Origin: Paraburkholderia unamae
GTDB lineage: Bacteria > Pseudomonadota > Gammaproteobacteria > Burkholderiales > Burkholderiaceae
NCBI RefSeq assembly: GCF_003268775.1
Contig: NZ_QLSU01000003.1
Location: forward strand, 436,363 to 500,362
Direction: 5' to 3'
Length of the DNA stretch: 64,000 nt
Part shown: positions 43,594 through 53,228 of the stretch, one piece after another
Numbering within the stretch: position 1 is the first letter of the stretch
Layout of the letters: the number at the start of each line of letters is the position of its first letter
Translations under genes and position numbers: made by a program
The notes under the pieces: model-generated
Database searches by the model: none
The model's input: only the letters and a program-made list of their open reading frames with translations
What the model was told of the DNA's origin: nothing

Positions 43594-46500
43594 ACGCCCT
43601 CGCGCTCGCCACGCCAACCGGCCGCGGGCGGCGCGCGCGCCGTGAGGCGCGGCGGCCCGCCGCGTGCGCGCGGCCGCGCGATCCGGCGGTGGACGCGCTG
43701 CCGCGCTTCTTGCCGAGGCTCACGCAACTCGTCGCGCTGCTGCTCGCGGCTTCGCCGTATCTCGCCTGTGCGCAGGCAAGTCCGTCGCCCGCGCCGAACG
43801 CCGCCACGCCCGCCGCCCAGGCCGCGCAACTGCTTTCGGCCGCGCGCATGTGGGAAGGCAAGAATCGGCCGGATGTCGCGCGCGGGCTCGTGCAAAAGGC
43901 GCTGCTGTTCGATCCCCGGCAGCCCGACGCGCTCGCGCTGCTCGGCGAGATCGAACTGCGCGAGAACCGCCCCGCCGAAGCCGCGAAGATCCTCGCGCAG
44001 CTCAAGAAAATCGCGCCCGACGCGAGCGCGACGAAAGAGCTCGACGACGCCTATCGCGTCGCCACCAGCGGCAAGATGGAGATGGCGCAGATCCGTCTGC
44101 TCGCGGCCGCCGGCAAGAGCGACGAAGCCTCGGCGCGGCTGCAAAAGCTCTTTCCGAACGGCGCGCCCGCAGGCGATCTCGCGCGCGACTACTACCGCAT
44201 TCTGGCGGGCACGACCGAGGGCCGCGCGCGCGCGATCAGCGAACTGCGCACGCGCGTGAAGCAGAACCCCAACGACCCGCGCCTCGCGCTGATCCTGGGC
44301 GACCTGCTCACCGACCGCGCCGACACGCGCATGGAAGGCCTCAACCTGATCTACCGCGTGTACCAGCGTCAGGACAGCAATCGCGCGCTCGCGCTCGAAC
44401 TGTGGCGGCGCGCGCTCGCGAGCGCGGGGCGCGACGACCCGGCGTACTACGTCTGGTATCTGCGCTACCTCCAGGAGGTGCCCGACGACAGCGACGCGCA
44501 GCAAACCGTCGCCGATCTCGGCAAGAAGCTCGGCGCGAAGGGCCAGGCGCAGGCACTCGCCCAGGCGCAAAATCCGCAGGCCGTCGTCACCGCGCCCGCG
44601 CGGGCCGCTGGCGGCGGTGGCGGTACACAAGCGAGCACCCAGGCGCGCGCGCGACCCCGGCCCGGCCCCGGCGCCGCCGATCGCGCGCGCGGCCTCGCGC
44701 AGCTCGACCGCGGCGATCTCAAGGACGCCGAAACCTCGCTGCAAAGCGCGCAGCGCGCGAACCCCAACGACGGCGAGACGATCGGCGCACTCGGCCTCGT
44801 GCGGCTGCGCGAAGGCCGCCACGACGAAGCGAAGGCGCTGTTCGCGCGCGCGCTCAAGCTCGACCCCGACAACGCGGGCAAATGGCGCAGCCTCGAAAAG
44901 ACGGCCACCCTCTGGGGCACCATCGCGAAGGCGCGCGAAGCGAACGCGCAAGGCAAGCCGCAGGAAGCCGAAGCGCTCGCGCGCGAGGCGCTCAAGCTCG
45001 ATCCGGGCAACACCAGCGCTCTCGACATTCTCGGCAACGCGCTCATCGCGCAGAAGAAGTGGCCCGAGGCCGAAGCCGTGCTGCGCCCGCTCGTCAACGC
45101 GCCCAAGCCCGACATGGACGCGCTGCGCGGCCTCGTCACGGTGCTGCGCGAAACGCATCGCGAAAACGAGATCGAGCCGCTCATCGCCGCCACGGCCCCG
45201 CGCGTGAGCGGTTCCTCGGCGGAGCTCAAGCGCCTGCACGCCGAACTGCTTTCGATCCAGGCCGACCAGTTGCTGGCCGATAACCTCAAGAGCCCGGCCA
45301 TCGCCAGGCTCGAAGAAGCCGTGCGCCTCACGCCCGACGACGCCTGGACGCGCTTCACCCTCGCGCGCCAGTACCGCGATCTGGGCCTGCCCGCGCTCGG
45401 CCGCGAGGTGATGGAGGACGGCGTCAAGGTCTCGCCGTCGCCCGACATGCGCTACGCCACGGCGCTCTATCTGAATTCCGTCGACGACATCGACGCGGCC
45501 GCCGCGCAACTCGACGCCGTGCCCGCCGCCGAGCGCAGCGCGGGCATGCGCGAGCTGATGGGCAATCTCTCCGCGCAACGAAAGCTCGTGCAGGCGCGCC
45601 AGCTGATCGCCCAGGGCAACGAGGCCGAGGCGCGCGCGCTGCTCGACGCCGCCGCCGACGACGCCAATGCCGCCAACGACCCGCAGATGCTCGCCTCGGT
45701 CGGGCGCGAGTGGATCGCCATCGGCGAGCCGGACCGGGGCCTGAAGCTCGTGCAGGACTGGCTCTCGGCGCACCCCGACGACCCGGCGGCGAACGGCGCG
45801 CGCGTGCGCTACGGCGAACTCCTGGCGGCGGCCAATCGCGACGACGCCTGGGCGAACTGGATCGACGCGACGCGCGATCAGCCCGGCATCACTGCGGAGC
45901 AACTGGCGAGTCTCGACGACCAGGAGCTGCGCCTCGCCATTCGCGAGACCGACCGGCAGATCACGGCGGGCGACCTCACGGGCGCGCGCCACACGCTCGA
46001 CGCCGTGCCCGACCGCCTGAAGTCGAACCGCCGCTGGCTGCTGGAAGAGGCGGACCTGTTCGAAGCGAAGGGCGACTACAAGAGCGCGATGGCTTCGGCG
46101 CAGAAGGTGCTCGCCACCCACCCCGACGACGCCGAGGCGCGCCTCACGGTTGCGCGTATGCTGGAGCGCATGGGCCGAGACCGGGAGGCCGCAGACATGG
46201 TGCGCGCAGTGCTGGCCGACACCGCGGAGAACGACATCGACACGCGCCTTGCCGTGGCGCGGCGCTTCACCGCGCTCGGACTGAACGACGAGGCGTCGTC
46301 CGTCGTCGATCCGTTGCGCGAGCAGTATCCGGACAACCCGGACATCACGATCCAGTCGGGCCGCATCGCGCAGGCGCGCGGCAATTACAACGAGGCCGCG
46401 AGCCTGTACCGCACCTCACGCGCGCAGGAGCAGGCCGGAGGCACGCAGCCCGACGCCGACGGCACGACCTCGGCGGGGCGCGCGCTGCAAGGTCTGGAAG

Positions 46501-47660
46501 ATCGCAAACAAGGCCAGGTCGCGACCGGCTGGTATCAGTCGAACCTCTCGGGCGACCCCGGCATCTCGGAGCTGCACGCCACCGAAATTCCGCTCTACGT
46601 GCGCATTCCGGACGGCTACACGGGCCACTATTTCTTCCACGCCGACACGGTGTACCTGAACGCCGGCACGCTGCCCGCCAACGATCTCGACACCGCGTAC
46701 AAGTACGGCAAGATCGCCGCGCTCGGCAACGCCGGGCTCTCGCCGATCAACGAAACGGCCACGGGCGTCGCGCTCGCGGCGGGCTACGAGTTCAACGGCG
46801 CGAACAACAGCTGGCGCGCCGATGTCGGCAGCACGCCGGTGGGCTTTCCGATCCAGAGCATCCTGGGCGGCATCCAGTACCGGCACGACTTCCAGCATTC
46901 GTCGCTCTCGTTCGACGTCTCGCGGCGGCCCGTCACGGCGAGCCTCGTTTCCTACGCGGGCGGCATCGATCCGGTGACCGGCGAGAAGTGGGGCGGCGTG
47001 GTGCGCAACGGCTTCACCGTGCGCGGCGCGCAGGACTTCGGCCCCGGCACGGTGTTCACGAGCATCGGCTTCGGCCTCCTGACCGGCACCAACGTCGAGA
47101 CCAACCAGGAGTTCAAGGTGCGCGGCGGCTACGACTGGTCGGTGATCAGGCGGCCCGACCAGATCGTGTCGAGCGGCCTCACGCTCAATTACTGGAAGTA
47201 CTCGAAAAACGAGCACAACTACACGTTTGGCAACGGCGGGTACTACAGCCCGCAGAGTTATTTTTCGGTTGGCATTCCTCTGGACTGGACCGGACGCTAC
47301 AAAAAGCTTTCATGGGAGATCGACGGGTCGGTGGGCATGTCGTTTACCAACGAGAACGAGTCGCCGTTCTACCCGACGCGCCCCGGCCTGCAAGCCCAGG
47401 CGCTCGCGTTCATGAACGCCAACGACCTCGGCTCGCCGTACTTCGGCGGCGGCTCGGGCGGCGGCTTCAGCTATACGATCGAGGCGGCGCTCGAATATCG
47501 CGTGACGGAGCATTTCGTGGTGGGCGGGCGCTTTTCGATCGACCGCTCGCGCGACTACGCGCCGAACGTGGGCGTGCTCTACATGCGTTACTTCTTCTCG
47601 CCGCAGAAGGGTCCGGTGCCGTTCCCGCCGCGCCCGGTCGTCCCCTATTCGGCCTACTGA
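43563..47660 (+). CDS. bcsC: cellulose export outer-membrane protein BcsC
   Basis: A 1365-residue protein that guides cellulose through the periplasm and outer membrane. A signal region (LPRFLPRLTQLVALLLAASPYLACAQA) is followed by many TPR units from about residue 75 to 980 (for example ALLGEIELRENRPAEAAKIL). A Gly-Ala-Arg-rich linker appears near 350. The C-terminal BcsC porin domain starts near 1000 (GWYQSNLSGDPGISELHATEIPL) and ends in an aromatic-rich strand (VGVLYMRYFFSPQ). Start is ATG 43563 or 43575; both overlap bcsZ. Family length is about 1150-1350, so this is at the long end. Confidence 0.94.
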   Translation: MDERMPQAALNALALATPTGRGRRARREARRPAACARPRDPAVDALPRFLPRLTQLVALLLAASPYLACAQASPSPAPNAATPAAQAAQLLSAARMWEGKNRPDVARGLVQKALLFDPRQPDALALLGEIELRENRPAEAAKILAQLKKIAPDASATKELDDAYRVATSGKMEMAQIRLLAAAGKSDEASARLQKLFPNGAPAGDLARDYYRILAGTTEGRARAISELRTRVKQNPNDPRLALILGDLLTDRADTRMEGLNLIYRVYQRQDSNRALALELWRRALASAGRDDPAYYVWYLRYLQEVPDDSDAQQTVADLGKKLGAKGQAQALAQAQNPQAVVTAPARAAGGGGGTQASTQARARPRPGPGAADRARGLAQLDRGDLKDAETSLQSAQRANPNDGETIGALGLVRLREGRHDEAKALFARALKLDPDNAGKWRSLEKTATLWGTIAKAREANAQGKPQEAEALAREALKLDPGNTSALDILGNALIAQKKWPEAEAVLRPLVNAPKPDMDALRGLVTVLRETHRENEIEPLIAATAPRVSGSSAELKRLHAELLSIQADQLLADNLKSPAIARLEEAVRLTPDDAWTRFTLARQYRDLGLPALGREVMEDGVKVSPSPDMRYATALYLNSVDDIDAAAAQLDAVPAAERSAGMRELMGNLSAQRKLVQARQLIAQGNEAEARALLDAAADDANAANDPQMLASVGREWIAIGEPDRGLKLVQDWLSAHPDDPAANGARVRYGELLAAANRDDAWANWIDATRDQPGITAEQLASLDDQELRLAIRETDRQITAGDLTGARHTLDAVPDRLKSNRRWLLEEADLFEAKGDYKSAMASAQKVLATHPDDAEARLTVARMLERMGRDREAADMVRAVLADTAENDIDTRLAVARRFTALGLNDEASSVVDPLREQYPDNPDITIQSGRIAQARGNYNEAASLYRTSRAQEQAGGTQPDADGTTSAGRALQGLEDRKQGQVATGWYQSNLSGDPGISELHATEIPLYVRIPDGYTGHYFFHADTVYLNAGTLPANDLDTAYKYGKIAALGNAGLSPINETATGVALAAGYEFNGANNSWRADVGSTPVGFPIQSILGGIQYRHDFQHSSLSFDVSRRPVTASLVSYAGGIDPVTGEKWGGVVRNGFTVRGAQDFGPGTVFTSIGFGLLTGTNVETNQEFKVRGGYDWSVIRRPDQIVSSGLTLNYWKYSKNEHNYTFGNGGYYSPQSYFSVGIPLDWTGRYKKLSWEIDGSVGMSFTNENESPFYPTRPGLQAQALAFMNANDLGSPYFGGGSGGGFSYTIEAALEYRVTEHFVVGGRFSIDRSRDYAPNVGVLYMRYFFSPQKGPVPFPPRPVVPYSAY

Positions 47661-47716
47661 CATGGCCACTGAATGAGCGCGCAGATGACGACGAAACCCG
47701 CGACCCGAGCCCTACG

Positions 47717-49528
47717 ATGAACGATCCCGCCACCCTCCCCGCGACGCCGGCCGCCGGCGGCCGCGACCCGCGCCGCTCGCTGTTCTCGCGCCTCGCGCGC
47801 CGCGAGCCGCTTGCGATCGACGGCCTGCCGGCCTCGCTCGCCACGCTCGGCGCGGGCCAGGTGCACGTGGTCTACGCAGGCGCGTCGCCCGCGCGCGACG
47901 CGCTGTTCTGGCAGACGGCCGCGGCCGCGCTCGCCGGTCCCGCCACCGTGCTCTCCACGCGCGACGCCGCCAGCCTCGCCGCCACGCTGCGCGATCATGG
48001 CGTGGACATCGACAGGAGCGGCGCCCTGCATGCGTGGGCAAACGTATGCGCGCTGCGGCCGCAGCCGGAGCGCGACGGCGCGCAGGTGCTGATCGAAGCG
48101 CTCGACGCGCTGGCCACCCAATGCGCGGCGCCCGAAAGCCAGTTCTTCATCGAGGGCGCGGAGGCGTTCTTCAACTGGCAGGACGCCGCCGCGCTCGCAA
48201 GCCAGGGCGCGCAGCTTGCGGGCTGGTGCGCGCAGCATCGTTACGGTGTGCTGATGGTGGCCGCGCCGCCAGGTCTCGGCGACGATCAGGAGCATCCCGA
48301 GCTGGACGCGTTTCAGGCGCGCTTCGCGGGCGCGGCGCAACTGCACCAGGTGCAGGGCCAGTATCACTGGGAAGTGGCGTTCTGGCGCGCCGGCGACGCG
48401 GTGCACGGCAGCCAGAGCGTGCCGCTGCGCTTTTCGGCCGCCGATCACCGGCTCACGGTCTCGGGCGGCACGTTCGAAACCGAGATCGGCGAAGCGGGCC
48501 TGCTCGCCCCCGACGAAGGCCGCGTGATCGTTTCGCGCGACGCCATGCTGCACGAGCGCGTGCTGCCGCCGGCGTGGCAGATCGTCGACAACAACGAGGC
48601 GGCCGTGGCCGCCGCGCGCACCTCGGTCGCGGCCACGCTGATTCTCGACTTCAGCGTGAATCGCGATCTGGAAACGCTCGCCGAACAGGTGCACACGCTG
48701 CGCCTGCAATGCGGCGAAGCGCTCAAGATCATCGTGCGCGAGGACGCCGTGGCCATGCGCTACGAGTCGCTCATGCTCAACCTCGGCGCGAACCGCGTGA
48801 TCGCGCGGCAAACGCCGCTCGCCCAGGTCGAGGCCATCGTCGACAGTCTGCAAGGCCAGGTGTATTCACGGCCCATGCCCGCCGATTACCGGGCGGCGCT
48901 CGCCGCCGTGGTGCATGGCGAGGAAAGCGGCTACGTGGGCGCGGCGCACTTCGTCGAACTCGTGCGCGCGGCCGTGGAGCGCAGCCGCGTGATCCAGTTG
49001 CCGAGCGTGCTGATCCGCCTCGCGCTGATGCCGGAAGTCGCGCACGTGGACGCGCTCAAGGCATGCCACTTGCGCCGCGCGGGCGACATCGTGACCGCGA
49101 ACGGCGACAGCCTCTACGTGTTCTTCTTCGCGTGCCGCCTGAGCGACGCCGACGCCGTGTGCCAGCGCGTGTTCCAGTTGCCGCTGGCCGAGCTGTTCCA
49201 GGGCGAGGAGCGCTACGGCGACGCCCGCGCGATCACCGAATCGCTCACCACGCTCGCCGACGAAATCGAAACCACGCCGCCGCCCGACTATTCGGGCTGG
49301 CTCGCGCTCAACGAGGGGCAGCCCGCCGCGGCCGCCACCGTCTCGGTGCAGGCGAACGGCCAGAGCGTGCCGCCGGCCGCGACGAGTGTGGCGGCCGCGC
49401 CCGTCGAACCGCGCGCCACGGCTCCCATAAACGGCGACCTGTTGCCCGCGCTCGACCCCGCCGCGCGTGCGGACAACGCGAAGCCGCGCGCCGCGCCGCG
49501 CCGCGCGCCGCTGCCGCTCAAAGCATAG
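47717..49528 (+). CDS. bcsE: cyclic-di-GMP-binding cellulose regulator BcsE
   Basis: A 603-residue BcsE (GIL domain) protein that senses cyclic-di-GMP and helps assemble the cellulose synthase at the inner membrane. The degenerate receiver-like core (LILDFSVNRDLETLAEQVHTLRLQ) precedes the GIL region with the I-site-like RxGD motif (LRRAGDIVTANGDSLYVFFFACR). A disordered Ala-Pro-rich tail of about 80 residues ends the protein. It lies between bcsC (56 bases) and bcsF (9 bases). The ATG at 47717 is the first start with a sensible N-terminus. Confidence 0.9.
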   Translation: MNDPATLPATPAAGGRDPRRSLFSRLARREPLAIDGLPASLATLGAGQVHVVYAGASPARDALFWQTAAAALAGPATVLSTRDAASLAATLRDHGVDIDRSGALHAWANVCALRPQPERDGAQVLIEALDALATQCAAPESQFFIEGAEAFFNWQDAAALASQGAQLAGWCAQHRYGVLMVAAPPGLGDDQEHPELDAFQARFAGAAQLHQVQGQYHWEVAFWRAGDAVHGSQSVPLRFSAADHRLTVSGGTFETEIGEAGLLAPDEGRVIVSRDAMLHERVLPPAWQIVDNNEAAVAAARTSVAATLILDFSVNRDLETLAEQVHTLRLQCGEALKIIVREDAVAMRYESLMLNLGANRVIARQTPLAQVEAIVDSLQGQVYSRPMPADYRAALAAVVHGEESGYVGAAHFVELVRAAVERSRVIQLPSVLIRLALMPEVAHVDALKACHLRRAGDIVTANGDSLYVFFFACRLSDADAVCQRVFQLPLAELFQGEERYGDARAITESLTTLADEIETTPPPDYSGWLALNEGQPAAAATVSVQANGQSVPPAATSVAAAPVEPRATAPINGDLLPALDPAARADNAKPRAAPRRAPLPLKA

Positions 49529-49537
49529 GAGAGCGAC

Positions 49538-49741
49538 ATGGATGTCTTCCTCGGTTACTTCGTCTGGGGCTTGATACTCGGCGTGCCGCTCTCCTGGATC
49601 GGCTGGCGTCTGCGGCTCGGCCGCTTCGTGCCGATGTGGCTGCGCCCCGTGCGCTCGCGCCCGCTCCAGTTGCCGCCGCAACTGGAGCCCCTCGTGATTC
49701 GCGGCCAGCGCCGCTTTGGCCAGACGGGGTCGCGCCGATGA
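49538..49741 (+). CDS. bcsF: BcsF, small membrane partner of BcsG/BcsE
   Basis: A 67-residue protein with one N-terminal membrane helix (VFLGYFVWGLILGVPLSWIG) and a basic tail (RLRLGRFVPMWLRPVRSRPL). BcsF joins BcsE and BcsG in the type II cellulose complex and is often missed in annotation. GGAG precedes the ATG, and its stop overlaps the bcsQ start (ATGA). Confidence 0.88.
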   Translation: MDVFLGYFVWGLILGVPLSWIGWRLRLGRFVPMWLRPVRSRPLQLPPQLEPLVIRGQRRFGQTGSRR

Positions 49742-50559
49742 AAACCATCGCCATCGTGTCCACCGTCGGCGGCGCGGGCCGCACCACGCTCACCGCCGCG
49801 CTCGCCGGGTTGCTGGCCGCGCGCGAGCACGTCGCGCTCGCCGTGGAATGCGACCCGCGCAACGTGCTCTCGCTGCATTTCGGCTTGCGCGAGAACGCGC
49901 GCGAAGGACTCGTCACGCATCTGGCGGCCGGCACGGACGACGACGCCTGGTCGCGCGCCGCGCTGCAAAGCGACGACGGCGTGCTCGTGCTGCCGTGGGG
50001 CACGCTCGCGGGCAACGACGATTCCCCCGGCGACGACGCCAGCGCCAAGCTCGACGCGCGCCCCGGCTGGCTGCGCGAGCTGCTCGCCCGCGTGGACCTG
50101 CCCGCGCATACGCTCGCGCTCATCGATGCGGGCACGTGGCCCTCGGCGCACGCGCGCCAAGCGATCGACGCGGCCGACCTCGTGCTCGGCGTGCTCACGC
50201 CCTGCGCCACCGCGTGCGCGACGCTGCCGCGCTTCATCGACGCGCTCGTGCGCGCGCAAAAGCGCGCCGTGTTCGTGGCCAACGCGGTCGTGCCCGCGCG
50301 CCAGTTGCACATGGACGTGGTCGCGCTGCTGCGCGCGCGCCTGGGCGCCGCCATGCTGCCCTACCTCGTGCACGCCGATACGGGTGTGCCCGCCGCGCTC
50401 GCCGGCGGGGAAAACTTCTGCCTGAGCGCGCCCAGCTCGCAGGCCGCGCACGACTTCAACGGCGTGGCCTCGTGGATCTCGCACTGGAGCACCGGCGCGA
50501 GCCTCGACGCGACCGACGAACCGCTCGCGCGGCACGCCGCACGCGGAGGCACGCCATGA
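49738..50559 (+). CDS. bcsQ: MinD/ParA-like cellulose synthase factor BcsQ
   Basis: A 273-residue BcsQ (YhjQ) protein, a MinD-like ATPase that with BcsR and BcsE sets up the polar or membrane cellulose synthase. The P-loop region is VSTVGGAGRTTLTAAL: the signature Lys and the Walker A Lys of ParA-type proteins are absent (Arg15 at the Walker Lys). BcsQ of enterobacteria also lacks canonical lysines, so this is family-typical rather than a defect. Walker B-like segment is HTLALIDAGTWPS. It overlaps bcsF and bcsA by four bases each. Confidence 0.92.
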   Translation: MKTIAIVSTVGGAGRTTLTAALAGLLAAREHVALAVECDPRNVLSLHFGLRENAREGLVTHLAAGTDDDAWSRAALQSDDGVLVLPWGTLAGNDDSPGDDASAKLDARPGWLRELLARVDLPAHTLALIDAGTWPSAHARQAIDAADLVLGVLTPCATACATLPRFIDALVRAQKRAVFVANAVVPARQLHMDVVALLRARLGAAMLPYLVHADTGVPAALAGGENFCLSAPSSQAAHDFNGVASWISHWSTGASLDATDEPLARHAARGGTP

Positions 50560-53162
50560 TCCGCGAGCGCGTCGGCGCGATGTGGACTGCAACGTGGGCC
50601 GCGTTCTGGGCGGCGCTGCGCCGCCTGAGTGCGCCCGAGCTCAACCTCGCGCCCGACGCCACGGGCGGCCAGTGGCTGCTGCGCGCCTTTTTCCGGCCGC
50701 CGCGCCCCGGCCGGCGCGACGTGCCGGCCCTCGCGTTCGCGTGGCTCGGCAAGGACATCGGCCGGCGCCTGAACATGGGCCGCGACCGCAGCGCGAGCGC
50801 GTGGCTGATGCGGCTCTTTCTGCGGCCGCGCCGCGCGCGCCAGCGCCTCGCCGCCGACCTGCGCAAACTCCACAAGGCGCCGCACGGCCACCATCGCTTC
50901 GCGCTGCGCGCCTGGCTCGCCCGCATGCTCGAACCCGCGTATCGCGGCGTCTCGCGCGTGAGTTCGGCCGTGGGACGGCATCTGCCCGACGTGCCGTGGG
51001 ACGGCGTCCAGCAGCGCCTCGAACAGGCTTCCGAGTCGCTCGACCGCGTGCCTTTCCTGCGCCAGTGCCTGCTGTGGCTCGCCTTCGTCGCGGCCATCGT
51101 CGTGTGCACGACGCCGCTGCCGTTCGCGGGTCAGGTCCTGCTGTTCCTGCTCGTGTACGTCGTGGTGCTGATCGCGCGCCGCGTGCCGGGACGGCTCGCC
51201 ACCATGCTGATGGTGATGCTCTCGATCCTCATGACGGGCCGCTACGTGTGGTGGCGCTCCACGCAAACGCTGCACCTTTCGAGCCCCGCCGAAGCCATCG
51301 TCGGCTACATCCTCTACGCGGCCGAACTGTACACGTGGATCGTGCTGATCTTCGGCTACGTGCAGACCGCTTGGCCGCTGCGACGCAAGCCCTCGCCGCT
51401 GCCCGACGACCCCGCCGACTGGCCGACCGTCGACATCTACATTCCCACCTATAACGAGTCGCTTTCGGTGGTGCGGCCCACCGTGTTCGCCGCCAGCTCG
51501 ATCGACTGGCCGCGCGACAAGCTGCGCGTCTACATTCTCGACGACGGCGACCGCGACGAATTCCGCGACTTCGCGCGCGATGCGGGCGTGGGCTACCTGC
51601 GCCGCGACGAACACACGCACGCGAAAGCGGGCAACATCAACCACGCGATGCCGCTCACCGACGGCGAGTACATCGCGATCTTCGATTGCGACCACATTCC
51701 CACGCGCTCCTTCCTGCAAACGACCGTGGGCGTGTTTCTCGCCGACAAGAAGTGCGCGATGGTGCAAACGCCGCACCACTTCTTCTCGCCCGACCCGTTC
51801 GAGCGCAACTTCGACACGTTCCACCGCGTGCCCAACGAAGGCAGCCTGTTCTACGGCCTGATCCAGGACGGCAACGACTTCTGGGACGCCACGTTCTTCT
51901 GCGGCTCGTGCGCCGTCATCAAGCGCGCGGCGCTCGAACACATCGGCGGGATCGCGACCGAGACGGTGACCGAAGACGCCCATACCTCGCTGCGCCTGCA
52001 TCGCCACGGCTATACCTCGGCTTACCTGCGCACCGTGCAGGCGGCGGGGCTCGCCACGGACAGCCTCGCTGACCACATCGGCCAGCGCATCCGCTGGGCG
52101 CGCGGCATGACGCAGATCTTCCGCATCGATAATCCGTGGGTCGGCAAGGGCCTCTCGTTCTTCCAGCGCATGTGCTACAGCAACGCCATGCTGCACTTCT
52201 TCTACGGCTTCCCGCGCCTCATCTTCCTCGTGATGCCGGGCGCGTACCTGTATTTCGGACTCCATGTGATCAACACACCCGCGCCCGTGATCCTCGCGTA
52301 CGTGGTGCCGTATCTGGTGATTGCAGCCATCGCCAACTCGCGCATCCAGGGACGCTACCGGCACTCGTTCTGGGCCGAGGCCTATGAGTCGGTGCTCGCG
52401 TGGTACATCGTGCTGCCCACCACCATGGCGTTCATCAACCCGAAGCTCGGCAAGTTCAACGTGACCTCCAAGGGCGGCCACATCGAGCACGAATATCTCG
52501 ACTGGACGATTTCGAAGCCGTATCTCGTGCTGCTCACAATCAACGTGTGCGCCGTGCTCGCGGGCATTGGCCGCCTCACGATCTGGCCGACCGACGAGCC
52601 CGCCACGGTGTTCATGAATCTCTTCTGGGCCACCGTGAACCTCATCGTGCTCGGCCTCGCGCTCGGCGTGGCGAAGGAAGCGAAGCAGGTGCGCGTCGCG
52701 CACCGCATTCCGCTGCGCGTGCCCGCCATGCTCACGCTGCCCGACGGACGCACGCTCGCGTGCAAGACCGAGAACTACTCGATGGGCGGTCTCGGCCTCA
52801 TGTTGCCCGCCGACGCCGTGGCAAAGCTCGCGCCGGGCGAGTGCATCAACGTGACGCTCTCGCGCGGCGTGCTGGAGCACGACTTTCCCGCCGTGGTCGC
52901 GCGCCTGGCCGACCGGCGTCTGGGCGTGCGCTTCGTCGGCATGACGGTGGAGACGGAGCGCAAGCTCGTGGAATGCACGTTCGGCCGCGCCGACGCCTGG
53001 CTCGAATGGGAGGACGAGCCCCCCACCGACGCGCCGCTGCACGGCCTCGTCCAGTTGATCGAGCTGAGCTGGCAGGGCTACATGCGCCTGATCGACGCGT
53101 TCTTCGACGCACTGGAAAGTCTCTTCACGCGACGCCGGGCCGATCAGGCCCGCCAGCCCTGA
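50556..53162 (+). CDS. bcsA: cellulose synthase catalytic subunit BcsA
   Basis: An 868-residue inner-membrane glycosyltransferase (GT2) that polymerises glucose from UDP-glucose. Motifs: YILDDGDRDEF (first Asp), AIFDCDHIPTRSF (DxD), VTEDAHTSLR (TED, catalytic base) and GQRIRWARGM (QxxRW). The N-terminal cytoplasmic extension of 170 residues is as in type II BcsA. The C-terminal PilZ domain has RVAHR and ENYSMGGLGL, so it should bind cyclic-di-GMP. A GGAG seven bases upstream supports the start; four-base overlap with bcsQ. Confidence 0.97.
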   Translation: MIRERVGAMWTATWAAFWAALRRLSAPELNLAPDATGGQWLLRAFFRPPRPGRRDVPALAFAWLGKDIGRRLNMGRDRSASAWLMRLFLRPRRARQRLAADLRKLHKAPHGHHRFALRAWLARMLEPAYRGVSRVSSAVGRHLPDVPWDGVQQRLEQASESLDRVPFLRQCLLWLAFVAAIVVCTTPLPFAGQVLLFLLVYVVVLIARRVPGRLATMLMVMLSILMTGRYVWWRSTQTLHLSSPAEAIVGYILYAAELYTWIVLIFGYVQTAWPLRRKPSPLPDDPADWPTVDIYIPTYNESLSVVRPTVFAASSIDWPRDKLRVYILDDGDRDEFRDFARDAGVGYLRRDEHTHAKAGNINHAMPLTDGEYIAIFDCDHIPTRSFLQTTVGVFLADKKCAMVQTPHHFFSPDPFERNFDTFHRVPNEGSLFYGLIQDGNDFWDATFFCGSCAVIKRAALEHIGGIATETVTEDAHTSLRLHRHGYTSAYLRTVQAAGLATDSLADHIGQRIRWARGMTQIFRIDNPWVGKGLSFFQRMCYSNAMLHFFYGFPRLIFLVMPGAYLYFGLHVINTPAPVILAYVVPYLVIAAIANSRIQGRYRHSFWAEAYESVLAWYIVLPTTMAFINPKLGKFNVTSKGGHIEHEYLDWTISKPYLVLLTINVCAVLAGIGRLTIWPTDEPATVFMNLFWATVNLIVLGLALGVAKEAKQVRVAHRIPLRVPAMLTLPDGRTLACKTENYSMGGLGLMLPADAVAKLAPGECINVTLSRGVLEHDFPAVVARLADRRLGVRFVGMTVETERKLVECTFGRADAWLEWEDEPPTDAPLHGLVQLIELSWQGYMRLIDAFFDALESLFTRRRADQARQP

Positions 53163-53228
53163 CAACCCTGATAACCACAGCCGCCACATCACGCCGCCAC
53201 ACCCTGGAACTGGAACGCGAACACCATC

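Noticed and set aside
49738..50559. BcsQ as a broken ATPase because both P-loop lysines are missing
   Set aside because: BcsQ proteins in other bacteria also have non-canonical P-loops, so this is likely normal for the family.
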